This document shows positions 35,000 to 43,622 of a stretch of 64,000 bases of DNA, piece after piece. Both the position numbers and the translations under genes were made by a program. The stretch's first letter is position 1. Each line of letters begins with the position of its first letter. Source of the DNA: Prevotella sp. (GTDB taxonomy: Bacteria; Bacteroidota; Bacteroidia; Bacteroidales; Bacteroidaceae); assembly GCA_017474925.1 (NCBI GenBank), contig JAFVGN010000049.1, positions 1 through 64,000 of the forward strand. The letters are read 5' to 3'. The notes under the pieces are model-generated. The model saw only the letters and a list, made by a program, of their open reading frames with translations. It searched no databases and had not been told where the DNA came from.

Positions 35000-35959
35000 T
35001 CACAGTAGCTTCTTGGCAACTTCCACGACGGAGTCAACTGCTGACACCGTGTAGAAGTGAATGTTCTTAATCCCGTGCTCGTAGAGTTCCCGACATTGCT
35101 GGGTAGTCCATTCAATGCCCAGCTGCTGCGCCTGCTCGTCAGTCTTGCATTTGACAATTTCCTTGGCCAGTGCTTCAGGGATGTCGCAGTGGAACGTCTT
35201 GGGAACTACCGTTAGCTGACTCAGCTTGGCAAAGGGCTTGATGCCTGGAACGATGGGGATGGTAATGCCCATTTGGCGAGCCTTCGCAACAAACTGGAAA
35301 AACTTTTCATTGTCGTAGAACAGCTGCGATACGGCATATTGCGCTCCCAGATCTTGTTTTTGCTTCAGAAACTCCATGTCGCGCTCCAGGTTTGGAGCCT
35401 CTTCATGTTTCTCGGGATAGCAGGCCACGCCGAAGTCGAATTTCGGTCCAGGATGCTTCATGGGCGTTCCGTCTGCAAAGAATCCCTCGTTGAAGCGCAC
35501 AACCTGACGGATGAGGTCGGTAGTATGCGCGTGACCGCCCTTGGTCGGTGTGAAGCGGGCGTCTTCCTTGGCCTTGTCGCCACGCAGCAGCATGAGGTTA
35601 CGGATGCCGAGGAACTGTAGGTCCAGCAATTCGTACTCGGTTTGTTCAATGGTTGTTCCACTACAGATGATATGCGGTTCCACGGGAATGTGGTAGTGCT
35701 GCTGGATAGTCGCGGCTATGGCGATGGTCCCTGGGCGACGGCGGATGCGCTGGCGTTCAAATTGCCCGTTGTCCAGTTCCCGATAGACATACTCCGAGTG
35801 ATGCGTAGTGATGTTGATGAAAGCGGGATTAAAGTCCACCAGTTTGTCGATGGTGGAAAAGAGTGCTTCTATGCCGTTTCCCTTCAGCGGAGGGAGCACT
35901 TCGAAAGAGAAGCGCCGCTCGTTATTGTCTTGCTTGTTGATATAATCTGCAACAGTCAT
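35000..35959 (-). CDS. metF: 5,10-methylenetetrahydrofolate reductase
   Basis: This 319-residue flavoprotein makes 5-methyl-THF for methionine synthesis. Family motifs are RFSFEVLPPLKG (start of the barrel), NITTHHSEY, LMLLRGDKA, and ITIPIVPGIKPF. Length is normal. It is first in the operon and has a -7 box at 35986-35993. No SAM riboswitch is visible in the short leader. Confidence 0.95.
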   Translation of the reverse strand: MTVADYINKQDNNERRFSFEVLPPLKGNGIEALFSTIDKLVDFNPAFINITTHHSEYVYRELDNGQFERQRIRRRPGTIAIAATIQQHYHIPVEPHIICSGTTIEQTEYELLDLQFLGIRNLMLLRGDKAKEDARFTPTKGGHAHTTDLIRQVVRFNEGFFADGTPMKHPGPKFDFGVACYPEKHEEAPNLERDMEFLKQKQDLGAQYAVSQLFYDNEKFFQFVAKARQMGITIPIVPGIKPFAKLSQLTVVPKTFHCDIPEALAKEIVKCKTDEQAQQLGIEWTTQQCRELYEHGIKNIHFYTVSAVDSVVEVAKKLL

Positions 35960-35985
35960 AATCCGTGTAAATACACATTAGGCTG

Positions 35986-35993
35986 CAAAATTA
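35986..35993 (-). promoter_or_regulatory. -7 box of the metF operon
   Basis: TAATTTTG on the minus strand lies 26 bases before the ATG. Confidence 0.55.
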
Positions 35994-36124
35994 CAAAAAA
36001 AATACGGCAAACCCGAAGAATTGCCGCATTTTTTTAGATGACGGTTCACTAGTGCCTGCAAATAGATGCCAAATCGTATGTGAATTCGTTGAAGTTTCTT
36101 GTGGCCTAAACGAAAAATAATACA

Positions 36125-36160
36125 AAATTTGCTGTCACGCCTGTCACGCTGTCACGCGAC
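36125..36160. repeat. TGTCACGC array, first copy of locus 2
   Basis: Three TGTCACG units follow AATTTGC. The 28 bases at 36126-36153 are the inverted copy of 36541-36568. The two copies enclose the HTH remnant. Confidence 0.8.
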
Positions 36161-36166
36161 GGATGA

Positions 36167-36358
36167 TTATTCTACAGCTATGAGTTCTCTGCCTATTTTG
36201 TGAAGCCCTTCGACAATGCGACGGCGCTGTTCTGGGCGAGGCTTCTTCAGGCCGTTGGCGTAGTGGCTGAGTTGATGTTGATTGATGCCAGATGCCATAC
36301 GGTATTGCAGGAGGTTGCCTGAGCTTTGAAAAACGAAGATTAGAATTGCTGTGTAAAA
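36167..36358 (-). pseudogene. Truncated helix-turn-helix protein
   Basis: The frame reads GNLLQYRMASGINQHQLSHY and then ANGLKKPRPEQRRRIVEGLH to a stop at 36167-36169. This fits the C-terminal HTH half of the roughly 90-110 residue Bacteroidota regulator/antitoxin-like proteins. Upstream the frame closes at a TAA after 20 codons, and the only internal ATG (36296-36298) would give 43 residues. The N-terminal half is missing. The fragment is bracketed by inverted TGTCACG arrays and may be the cargo of a decayed element. Confidence 0.6.
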
Positions 36359-36399
36359 TTAATTCATATGCAGATGGTAGGCTTTTAGTAGGCAGTTTT

Positions 36400-36470
36400 G
36401 CGGGTATTAATGGAAAAAATATTTTCCTAGTGAAGGCGCAAATTTTTCCTAGTGAGGGAACAATTTCTCG
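36400..36470. repeat. Two-copy ttttcctagtgaRg repeat
   Basis: aaatattttcctagtgaagg and aaatttttcctagtgaggga stand 27 bases apart in a stretch without coding potential. Confidence 0.5.
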
Positions 36471-36533
36471 CTCGTAGGGGGTGGGGAGAGTGTTTTTGCT
36501 TTGTTGTAATATTTCATAGCTTGTAGAGTGTGC

Positions 36534-36622
36534 AAGCGTTACAGCGTGACAGGCGTGACAGCAAAATTTGAACGAATGAAGGACGCAAAGCGTTACAGCG
36601 TGACAGGCGTGACAGCTAAAAT
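36534..36622. repeat. GTGACAGGC arrays, inverted copies of locus 2
   Basis: Two direct copies (36534-36567 and 36588-36622, 54 bases apart) share aagcgttacagcgtgacagg and continue cgtgacagcnaaaat. The first is the exact inverted copy of 36126-36153. The second ends about 26 bp before the AT palindrome. Confidence 0.85.
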
Positions 36623-36647
36623 TGTACTGAAAAGGTTGACTCTGATT

Positions 36648-36686
36648 TTATTATTATATATATTATAATAATATATATAATAATAA
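36648..36686. repeat. 39-nt AT-rich palindrome, locus 2
   Basis: The 19-base arms ttattattatatatattat and complement are separated by one A. It occupies the same place relative to the arrays as the 38-bp palindrome at 1326-1363. Confidence 0.85.
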
Positions 36687-36728
36687 GTTAATGTACAGGT
36701 TTCTGCAGACGGGTGATGGCGCAAAAAA

Positions 36729-36759
36729 GCCTGTCACGCCTGTCACGCTTGTCACGCCC
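36729..36759. repeat. TGTCACGC array, third copy of locus 2
   Basis: CCTGTCACG, CCTGTCACG and CTTGTCACG stand in tandem in the orientation of the first copy (36125-36160), 42 bases after the palindrome. Confidence 0.8.
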
Positions 36760-36786
36760 AGTCTGAACTACGCACACCATGAGCGT

Positions 36787-36870
36787 TTACTTTCGGAGTA
36801 ACCGAAATTACTTTCGGAGTAACCGAAATTACTTTTGGAGTAACCGAAATTGCTCTCGGAGTATTTTTTT
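36787..36870. repeat. 21-bp tandem repeat, four copies
   Basis: Three complete units of ttactttcggagtaaccgaaa are followed by a decayed fourth. Each unit can fold into a small hairpin (tttcgg-agtaa-ccgaaa). There is no unique spacer, so this is not a CRISPR array. Confidence 0.9.
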
Positions 36871-36891
36871 AATAACCCTGCCTTTTTCACC

Positions 36892-36929
36892 AATAATCCA
36901 GCCTTATTGCGCAATAAGGCTGGATTATT
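36892..36929. repeat. 38-bp perfect palindrome near the GH51 3' end
   Basis: The 19-base arm aataatccagccttattgc is followed directly by its exact complement. It stands 28 bases after the arabinofuranosidase stop on the minus strand. It could act as a terminator hairpin for that gene, although only a short T-poor tract follows; otherwise it belongs to the repeat locus. Confidence 0.8.
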
Positions 36930-36956
36930 AACGGAATATATATACACTAGTGAGTG

Positions 36957-38963
36957 TTACTTCTTGAAGCGGTATATGCAGAAGGACATGGGAGCCAGCT
37001 GGTCTGTCAGGACCGCTTTCTTCTTGTCGCCCTTCACTTGTGCCGTTCCTTTTTTCGGGGTGATGAGTTCAGGCTTGCTGATGCTGTTCTCGTCGTCCAT
37101 GCCGTCGTGGCAAAGCGTCAGTGTCTGGGCGGTACGGTCGCCATTGACGTCGCTGAAGTTCAGCTGGATGGGTTGTGGCTGTTTCGACGTGTTGGCGACT
37201 TTTACGATGATGTCGCCCGTCTTGGAGTCGAAGGCGGCCGAGGCGAAGAGCCCGTTCTGGCCGGGCTGGTTGGCTACGGGCTTGCCTTTCTTGTCGCCCT
37301 CGGACTTCATGGTCAGCTGCAGCACGTTGGTGCCGGCGTTGGTGGCATAAAGCTGCTGGACATAGTAGCTGACGGTTTTGAACATCTGTGTCTGGTCGTA
37401 CCAAATCTGGTCAGGACGCCACTGCCAGCCGTCGACATGCGCAAAGAGCGGAGCCGGGGTCGTCATGTGCACGATGTCGGCATTGCGCTCAAAACCTGTC
37501 ATGAAGGCTGCCTCAAGAATAGCGGCTTCGTAGTGGTTCCACTTCTTCCCCTTGCCGTGACAGGCGTATTCGCCGGCGAAAACCTTAGGACCCTTGCGGC
37601 TGTAAGTGTCGTAGCGCAGGCCATGTGTCAGGAACCATTGTTCGTCACGGTAGTAGTGCTCGTCTACGAGGTCGGCCTTCAGGGCTGTCATGGCTTTCCA
37701 GCCGTCTTCGAAGCGATAGGTGTTGTCTGGAACGTCCTCCGGAACAGGACCGCTGGTGCCGACAATCTTGATGTCGGGATATTTGGCACGGATGGCTGCC
37801 ACAAAGGGTTTCAGCCGCTCATAGTAGAACTCGCCCCATTGCTCGTTGCCTACACCGATGTATTTCATGTTGAAGGGAGCGGGATGTCCCATTTCGGCGC
37901 GGACCTTACCCCACTTGGAGTCTGCAGGGCCGTTGGCAAACTCTATCAGGTCCAGGCAGTCGTCGATATAGGGCTGCAGTTCGTCCTGCTTCACATGGGC
38001 GCTCTCCTTGTTCCAGTTCTGGTACTGGCAGGCCATGCCAACGTTGAGGATGGGCAGAGGTTCGGCGCCAATGTCCTCCGAGAGCTGGAAGAACTCAAAG
38101 AAGCCGAGGCCGTAAGACTGGTAATAGTCGGGATAGTAGCGAAAGTCAAAAGTGTGCTCCCAGCGGTTCTGGTTGATGGGACGGTTCTCGACGGGTCCTA
38201 TGCTGTTTTTCCACTGATAGCGTGTAGCCAGGTCGGTACCTTCTACAATGCAGCCGCCCGGGAAGCGGAAAATGCCAGGATGCAGGTCTGCCAGCGCCTG
38301 GGCGAGATCGCGGCGCATGCCGTTCTCACGGTTCTTGAAGGTGTTGACGGGGAAGAGCGAAATGTGCTCTAATGCCACGGGTTTCTGGCCTTTCAGGAAA
38401 ATGCGAAGCTTGGCGTGCTTGTCGTCCTTGGGCGAGGTCAGCTGAATGGTATATTTCTTCCAGTCAGCAGAGGTGATGGCCAGCTCCTGCTCCACAAACT
38501 CCTGATGCTCGGCCATGGAATTCTCGTCAATCAGCTGGACGCGGATGGCACCGTTGCCTTGGGGCGCCTTCGCCCAGACGGAGAAACGGTACTGCTCGCC
38601 TTTCTTGATTCCGATGCCGAAGAATCCCTCATTGACCAATCCTGTGCGGCGATCCTTATGGCCAGGGTCGGACAGCTTGACATAGTGGGGGCAACGGTTG
38701 AAGGGACCGTCGGCTTCCACATCGACATTCCCAAAGGCCTGCCACCCCATCAGGTGCTGGGGAAATTCAAATGAGCGGTTCTTCACGAGTTCACCATACA
38801 GGCCGCCGTCAGCGGCAAAGTTGATGTCCTCGAAGAAGATGCCGTACATGGTTGACTGGATGGGAGCTCCCAATTTCTTAGTGTTGACGTCCATGACGTT
38901 TTGTGCTGCAGATGCCACTGAGGCTGAAATCAATACAGCACAGGCAAGAAGTTTCTTGTTCAT
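36957..38963 (-). CDS. Alpha-L-arabinofuranosidase, GH51
   Basis: This 668-residue secreted enzyme releases arabinose from arabinoxylan, arabinan or pectin side chains. It has a signal peptide (MNKKLLACAVLISASVASAA), an N-terminal segment with the GH51 start (MYGIFFEDINFAADGGLYGE), an inserted carbohydrate-binding module of CBM4-like type (about 75-205), the TIM barrel with E374 (GVGNEQWG, acid/base) and E465 (FAGEYAC, nucleophile), and a C-terminal beta domain. Two 16-bp direct repeats and a TAATTTTG box lie upstream. A divergent sugar symporter gene suggests joint use for pentose uptake. Confidence 0.93.
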   Translation of the reverse strand: MNKKLLACAVLISASVASAAQNVMDVNTKKLGAPIQSTMYGIFFEDINFAADGGLYGELVKNRSFEFPQHLMGWQAFGNVDVEADGPFNRCPHYVKLSDPGHKDRRTGLVNEGFFGIGIKKGEQYRFSVWAKAPQGNGAIRVQLIDENSMAEHQEFVEQELAITSADWKKYTIQLTSPKDDKHAKLRIFLKGQKPVALEHISLFPVNTFKNRENGMRRDLAQALADLHPGIFRFPGGCIVEGTDLATRYQWKNSIGPVENRPINQNRWEHTFDFRYYPDYYQSYGLGFFEFFQLSEDIGAEPLPILNVGMACQYQNWNKESAHVKQDELQPYIDDCLDLIEFANGPADSKWGKVRAEMGHPAPFNMKYIGVGNEQWGEFYYERLKPFVAAIRAKYPDIKIVGTSGPVPEDVPDNTYRFEDGWKAMTALKADLVDEHYYRDEQWFLTHGLRYDTYSRKGPKVFAGEYACHGKGKKWNHYEAAILEAAFMTGFERNADIVHMTTPAPLFAHVDGWQWRPDQIWYDQTQMFKTVSYYVQQLYATNAGTNVLQLTMKSEGDKKGKPVANQPGQNGLFASAAFDSKTGDIIVKVANTSKQPQPIQLNFSDVNGDRTAQTLTLCHDGMDDENSISKPELITPKKGTAQVKGDKKKAVLTDQLAPMSFCIYRFKK

Positions 38964-38999
38964 AATTGTCGATTAGTAATATAAATTGTCGATTAGTAA
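38964..38999. promoter_or_regulatory. Direct repeats upstream of the GH51 gene
   Basis: Two copies of aattgtcgattagtaa start exactly 20 bp apart between the -7 box and the ATG. Two helical turns of spacing would suit a dimeric regulator or a leader element. Confidence 0.45.
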
Positions 39000-39023
39000 A
39001 TAATTAGTATTTAGTATTTCCGA

Positions 39024-39031
39024 CAAAATTA
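39024..39031 (-). promoter_or_regulatory. -7 box of the GH51 gene
   Basis: TAATTTTG on the minus strand gives a leader of about 55 bases holding the direct repeats. Confidence 0.55.
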
Positions 39032-39074
39032 GTTAAAAAGTGTGGCATATGCAAAGGTTTTCAAAGAAAAACAT

Positions 39075-39082
39075 TAATTTTG
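39075..39082 (+). promoter_or_regulatory. -7 box of the sugar symporter gene
   Basis: TAATTTTG lies 35 bases before the ATG and 43 bases from the divergent box of the GH51 gene. Confidence 0.55.
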
Positions 39083-39117
39083 TAGTCTATTTAACGAAAT
39101 CTAACTAAAAACAAAAT

Positions 39118-40626
39118 ATGGAACAGCATCAAACAGGTAGCAAAGCCTACTTATTCTCAATTGTGATGGTTGCCGTATTAGGCGGCCTGTTATTTGGTTA
39201 CGACACAGCAGTCATTTCTGGTGCAGAGAAAGGCTTGCAGGCATTTTTCATGGAGGCAGGCGATTTTAAGTATACTGATGCCTGGCACGGATTTACATCG
39301 TCCTCGGCATTGATTGGCTGCATTATCGGTTCTGCGTTCTCCGGCATGTTGGCTACGAACTGGGGACGTAAACGGTCGCTTATCTTTGCAGGAATCTTGT
39401 TTTTCATATCTGCCCTGGGTAGCATGTATCCTGAGTTCCTTTTCTTCGAGAGGGGAAAAGCTACGCATTCCCTGCTGTTGATGTTCAATTTCTATCGTGT
39501 TATCGGTGGTGTGGGTGTAGGCCTCGCCTCTGCCATCTGTCCTATGTACATCAGCGAAGTTGCTCCTTCTAATATAAGAGGAATGTTGGTTTCATGGAAC
39601 CAGTTCGCCATCATTTTCGGACAGTTGGTAGTCTACTTTGTCAATTTCTTCATCTTGGGCGACCATTTACAGCCAGTCGTCGAGGAGATGGGTAAAGGTC
39701 TGGCCGCCATCAACCCTGCTGCCCAATGGACCGTGACAACTGGCTGGCGTTATATGTTCGGCTCTGAGGCGGTGCCGGCTGGCATGTTTGCACTTCTCAT
39801 CTGCTTTGTGCCTGAAACCCCGCGTTATCTTGTTTCCATCGGTCGTGACGACGTGGCGCTGAAAGTGCTTCAGAAGATTAATGGTACGGAGCGTGGAGCC
39901 TATGTGTTAAAGCGCATTAAGGATACTATCAAGATAAAGATAGAACCCATCCTGACTTACGGTGTCATGTGTATCTTCATCGGCATCATGCTTTCTGTCT
40001 TCCAGCAGGCTGTGGGTATCAATGCCGTACTGTACTATGCTCCCCGCATATTCGGTGACATGGGTATGGAGAACCCCATGGTCATTACCGTCTTCATGGG
40101 TATCGTGAACATCCTGTTTACGTTGGTGGCCATCTTTACTGTTGAGAAATGGGGCCGTAAACCATTGCTGATTTGGGGATCGTTAGGTATGGCACTGGGT
40201 GCCTTTGGTGTTGCAGCCACTTTCGGCCATTCGGGTCTGGAACTGGTGACAGCCATCTCCATTATGGTTTATTCCGCTTCGTTCATGTTCTCTTGGGGAC
40301 CTATCTGTTGGGTGCTTATTGCCGAGGTGTTCCCCAATACCATTCGCGGTCAGGCTGTGGCAGTAGCCGTTGCCTTCCAGTGGATTTCCAATTTCATTGT
40401 CAGTTCGACCTTTGTGCCCATGTTCAATATGCATCTGACAGAAGGTGACGATTTCGGCCATTGGTTCACTTATGGACTGTACGGTGTCATTTGTGTGGTA
40501 GCTTCGTTGTTCGTATGGCGGTTGGTGCCTGAGACAAAGGGAAAGACCCTTGAAGACATGAGTAAGCTCTGGAAGTGGAGAGGCTACGATCCCATCTGGC
40601 GTATTGGTAAGATATTTGATAGATAA
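39118..40626 (+). CDS. Sugar:proton symporter, major facilitator superfamily
   Basis: This 502-residue protein has twelve membrane helices and the sugar porter signatures GGLLFGYDTAVISGA, NWGRKRSL (loop 2-3), QQAVGINAVLYYAPRIF and VPETKGKTLEDM. It is closest in pattern to XylE/AraE-type xylose or arabinose symporters. Its place divergent from an arabinofuranosidase supports arabinose or xylose as substrate. It may be read through into the response regulator 32 bases downstream. Confidence 0.92.
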   Translation: MEQHQTGSKAYLFSIVMVAVLGGLLFGYDTAVISGAEKGLQAFFMEAGDFKYTDAWHGFTSSSALIGCIIGSAFSGMLATNWGRKRSLIFAGILFFISALGSMYPEFLFFERGKATHSLLLMFNFYRVIGGVGVGLASAICPMYISEVAPSNIRGMLVSWNQFAIIFGQLVVYFVNFFILGDHLQPVVEEMGKGLAAINPAAQWTVTTGWRYMFGSEAVPAGMFALLICFVPETPRYLVSIGRDDVALKVLQKINGTERGAYVLKRIKDTIKIKIEPILTYGVMCIFIGIMLSVFQQAVGINAVLYYAPRIFGDMGMENPMVITVFMGIVNILFTLVAIFTVEKWGRKPLLIWGSLGMALGAFGVAATFGHSGLELVTAISIMVYSASFMFSWGPICWVLIAEVFPNTIRGQAVAVAVAFQWISNFIVSSTFVPMFNMHLTEGDDFGHWFTYGLYGVICVVASLFVWRLVPETKGKTLEDMSKLWKWRGYDPIWRIGKIFDR

Positions 40627-40658
40627 TAATAATGTATATAATAAAATTAAGGTAAGTC

Positions 40659-41009
40659 ATGAAGAGAATCCTTGTTGCTGAAGACAATGACAGCAATTAC
40701 ATGCTGATGCAGTATGTCTTAAAGAATCACTACGAGTTCTTCCGTGCTAAAAATGGTCAGGAAGCGGTGGAGAAAGCGCTGAATGAGAATCCTGACCTGG
40801 TACTGATGGATATCAAGATGCCACTGATGGATGGATTGGAGGCAACGAAACAGATAAGGCTGAAGAACTCCGATCTGCCCATCATAGCGCTGACTGCCAA
40901 TGCTTTTGACAGCGACCGTATTGCGGCCATCGAGGCAGGATGCAACGACTTCCTGGCAAAGCCTGTCGTCGCAGACAAGTGTATCCAAACAATTCAGAAA
41001 TATATCTAA
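40659..41009 (+). CDS. Single-domain response regulator
   Basis: This 116-residue receiver has no output domain. The phosphorylation site is D51 (LVLMDIKMP), with acidic pair E8-D9, T in ALTANAF and K in FLAKPV. Such CheY-like proteins relay phosphate or bind partners. No kinase lies next to it; the TPR histidine kinase at 46.9-48.8 kb, which lacks its own receiver, is one possible partner. Confidence 0.9.
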   Translation: MKRILVAEDNDSNYMLMQYVLKNHYEFFRAKNGQEAVEKALNENPDLVLMDIKMPLMDGLEATKQIRLKNSDLPIIALTANAFDSDRIAAIEAGCNDFLAKPVVADKCIQTIQKYI

Positions 41010-41014
41010 TAAAG

Positions 41015-41052
41015 CAAGGAGGGCATTTCGTTGTTGAAATGCCCTCCTTGTC
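41015..41052. terminator. Bidirectional terminator between receiver and rseP
   Basis: The perfect 15-bp stem caaggagggcatttc and complement has a 6-base loop, with a T-rich tract after it. It serves both converging genes. Confidence 0.92.
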
Positions 41053-41072
41053 TTATTTTTGCAATAGTACCT

Positions 41073-42443
41073 TTAGAGATATCCTAACCAACGAAGGATG
41101 TCATTGAGGTTTGCTACAACCATTAGAAGTATCAGGATGCCGAATCCGACATATTCTGCCCGGATCATGAATGTTTCAGACGGTTTACGGTGCGTAATCA
41201 TCTCGTAAAGCAGGAAGAGCACATGACCGCCGTCGAGTGCGGGTATGGGCAAGATGTTCATGAAAGCCAGAATGATGCTGAGGAATGCTGTCATTTTCCA
41301 GAACATGTACCAGTCCCACATAGGCGGGAACAGGCTGCCTATGGCACCGAAACCGCCTAATGACTTTGCACCTTCTGCAGAGAATACGTACTTCATGTCA
41401 TCCACATACGATGCCAGCACATGCCATCCGTACTTGACGCCAGCAGGAATGCTCTCGAGGAAACTGTATTCTGTCGTTACGGGCTTGTAGATGTCGGCAA
41501 TGCTGGGAATAGTGAAGCCCAGTTTCAATTCTGGGGTCAAAACGACAATAGTCGTGTCTTTGCTATTCTCGTTGCCAAACACAATGCTGACGGTACGGGC
41601 TTTTAGTGAGTCTGCCTGAGTCTTGGCAGTCAACAGCATGTCCTCGCGGCGTCCAATGAGGTCGATGAACTCATTATAGCTGTCCACGGGGGTTCCGTTT
41701 AGCGCCAGAATGTAGTCGCCAGTCTTTATTCCAGCCTTCTCAGCCGGTGAACCAACTAAGACACTGTCGATACGAGCAGGTATCAAAGGACGGACAAAGG
41801 ATGGGTCTGACTTAATCATGTTGAGCAAATTCAAATCACCAGGCAGAGAGATGCTCATCTGTTTTCCATCCCGGATGATGTCCACCCGTTTTGCCTCAGA
41901 AATCTCCCTATAGAGATCGGCAGAGAAATCCTTGAAGGCCTTCTTTTCAGTACCTATTAATATATCGCCATCCTTGAAACCGTATGACTTAGCCTCCTGG
42001 TTGAACTTCATACCCAATGTCATGTCTTTGACGGGAACGTAGGTGTCGCCCCACCAGAAGAGTATCTGCGAGTAGATGAACAAAGCCAGCAGGAAATTAA
42101 CCAGCACACCACCAATCATGATGAGCAGTCGCTGCCATGCAGGTTTCGAACGGAATTCGTAGTCTTGTACGGGCTGCTTCATTTGCTCTGTGTCGAAGCT
42201 CTCGTCAATCATGCCCGCTATTTTACAGTAACCACCTAAGGGCAGCCAACCAATGCCGTATTCTGTGTCGCTATTCTTGGGCTTGAACTTAAACAGACTG
42301 AACTTCCAGTCGAAGAAGATGTAGAATTTTTCAACCCTCACTCCGAAGAGTTTGGAGAAGAAGAAATGGCCTCCCTCGTGCAGTAGGACGAGCAGCGAGA
42401 TGGCCAGCATAAATTGTAATACTCTAATTAAAAAAACTTCCAT
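41073..42443 (-). CDS. rseP: Site-2 zinc metalloprotease RseP
   Basis: This 456-residue membrane protease has the zinc motif HEGGH at residues 22-26, a PDZ domain (about 215-300, AGIKTGDYILALNGTPV), and the second zinc motif LDGGH in a late helix. It cuts within the membrane, in the family releasing anti-sigma factors and removing signal peptides. It ends the murA-rimM-dxr operon, 18 bases after dxr. Confidence 0.95.
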   Translation of the reverse strand: MEVFLIRVLQFMLAISLLVLLHEGGHFFFSKLFGVRVEKFYIFFDWKFSLFKFKPKNSDTEYGIGWLPLGGYCKIAGMIDESFDTEQMKQPVQDYEFRSKPAWQRLLIMIGGVLVNFLLALFIYSQILFWWGDTYVPVKDMTLGMKFNQEAKSYGFKDGDILIGTEKKAFKDFSADLYREISEAKRVDIIRDGKQMSISLPGDLNLLNMIKSDPSFVRPLIPARIDSVLVGSPAEKAGIKTGDYILALNGTPVDSYNEFIDLIGRREDMLLTAKTQADSLKARTVSIVFGNENSKDTTIVVLTPELKLGFTIPSIADIYKPVTTEYSFLESIPAGVKYGWHVLASYVDDMKYVFSAEGAKSLGGFGAIGSLFPPMWDWYMFWKMTAFLSIILAFMNILPIPALDGGHVLFLLYEMITHRKPSETFMIRAEYVGFGILILLMVVANLNDILRWLGYL

Positions 42444-42461
42444 TTATTTTGTTTTTACTTT

Positions 42462-43622
42462 TTATTGTTTATCCATCAATTCCGTTGCAATACGGCGAGC
42501 CTCGGCATCGGTTGCAACATAGGTGTCATAGTCGGGAGAGGCCGAGAAGGTACAGCGGGCCATGGTTTGTTCAATGATGTCGCTCATCTGCAGGAAACCA
42601 CAGCGGTCTTCCAAAAATCCACGATTGACAATCTCGTTGGCTGCATTGATGATGCAGGGTATGTTTCCGCCTTTCTGAATGGCTTCAAAAGCCAAAGCCA
42701 GACAACGGAATTTCTTAAGGTCTGGCTCGAAGAAATCCAGTTTCTGGGCAAAGAAATCCAAACGGTCACTATTCAGATGGAGACGCTTGGGAAACGAGAA
42801 AGCATATTGGATGGGCAGTCGCATGTCAGGGACGCCTAATTGGGCTTTGACTGCACCGTCCTGAAACTGTACAGCTGAATGGACAATGCTTTGGGGATGT
42901 ACTAATACCTGAATCTGCGATGCATTAACGCCAAAGAGCCACTTGGCCTCAATAACTTCAAAACCCTTGTTCATCATTGTTGCAGAATCAATGGTTATCT
43001 TCGCTCCCATGTCCCAGGTCGGATGACGCAGGGCATCGGCCTTGCTGACATGTTCCAATTGTTCCATAGTGAAGTTGCGGAATGGACCTCCCGATGCCGT
43101 CAGCAATATCTTTTCTATGGGGTTGTCGTCTTCGCCTACCAGACTTTGGAAGATTGCAGAGTGCTCGCTGTCAACTGGCAGGATGGGAGCCCGGTATTCT
43201 GAGGCCAGGTCGCGAATCAGCTCACCAGCCACCACAAGTGTTTCCTTGTTGGCCAGACAAATGGTCTTGTGCGCCTTGATGGCATGGATGGTAGGTGACA
43301 GTCCGGCAAATCCAACCATTGCAGTCAGAACCATGTCAATGGGAGTGGCTTCTACAATCTCGTCCAACGCCTGCATTCCAGCATAGACCTTGACATCAGG
43401 CATATCGCTCATCAGGTTCTTCAGTTCTTCATATCGCTGCTCATTAGCGATAACGATGGCAGCAGGTTTGAATCGATGGGCTTGTGCTGCCAACAGCTCA
43501 ACCTTATTGTTTGCGGTCAGGCAATACACCTCATAAAGGTCGCTGTGCTCCTCGATAACTTGTAGAGCTTGAGTTCCTATCGACCCTGTGGAGCCGAGAA
43601 TGGCAATTTGTTTTTTCTTCAT
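42462..43622 (-). CDS. dxr: 1-deoxy-D-xylulose 5-phosphate reductoisomerase
   Basis: This 386-residue NADPH enzyme catalyses the second step of the MEP isoprenoid pathway. Motifs are GSTGSIGTQALQVI (NADPH), LANKETLVVAGE, PVDSEHSAIFQ and TIDSATMMNKGFEVIEA. Length is normal. It overlaps rimM by four bases. Confidence 0.97.
   Translation of the reverse strand: MKKKQIAILGSTGSIGTQALQVIEEHSDLYEVYCLTANNKVELLAAQAHRFKPAAIVIANEQRYEELKNLMSDMPDVKVYAGMQALDEIVEATPIDMVLTAMVGFAGLSPTIHAIKAHKTICLANKETLVVAGELIRDLASEYRAPILPVDSEHSAIFQSLVGEDDNPIEKILLTASGGPFRNFTMEQLEHVSKADALRHPTWDMGAKITIDSATMMNKGFEVIEAKWLFGVNASQIQVLVHPQSIVHSAVQFQDGAVKAQLGVPDMRLPIQYAFSFPKRLHLNSDRLDFFAQKLDFFEPDLKKFRCLALAFEAIQKGGNIPCIINAANEIVNRGFLEDRCGFLQMSDIIEQTMARCTFSASPDYDTYVATDAEARRIATELMDKQ

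Noticed and set aside
36296..36298. Intact 43-residue HTH gene starting at this ATG
   Set aside because: The recognisable sequence extends upstream of the ATG to a stop, which points to truncation rather than a short gene.
36787..36870. Possible CRISPR array
   Set aside because: The repeats are contiguous 21-bp units with no variable spacers, and no cas genes are present.
36954..38372. 472-codon open frame opposite the GH51 gene
   Set aside because: Antisense of a clear arabinofuranosidase with both catalytic residues; no independent support.
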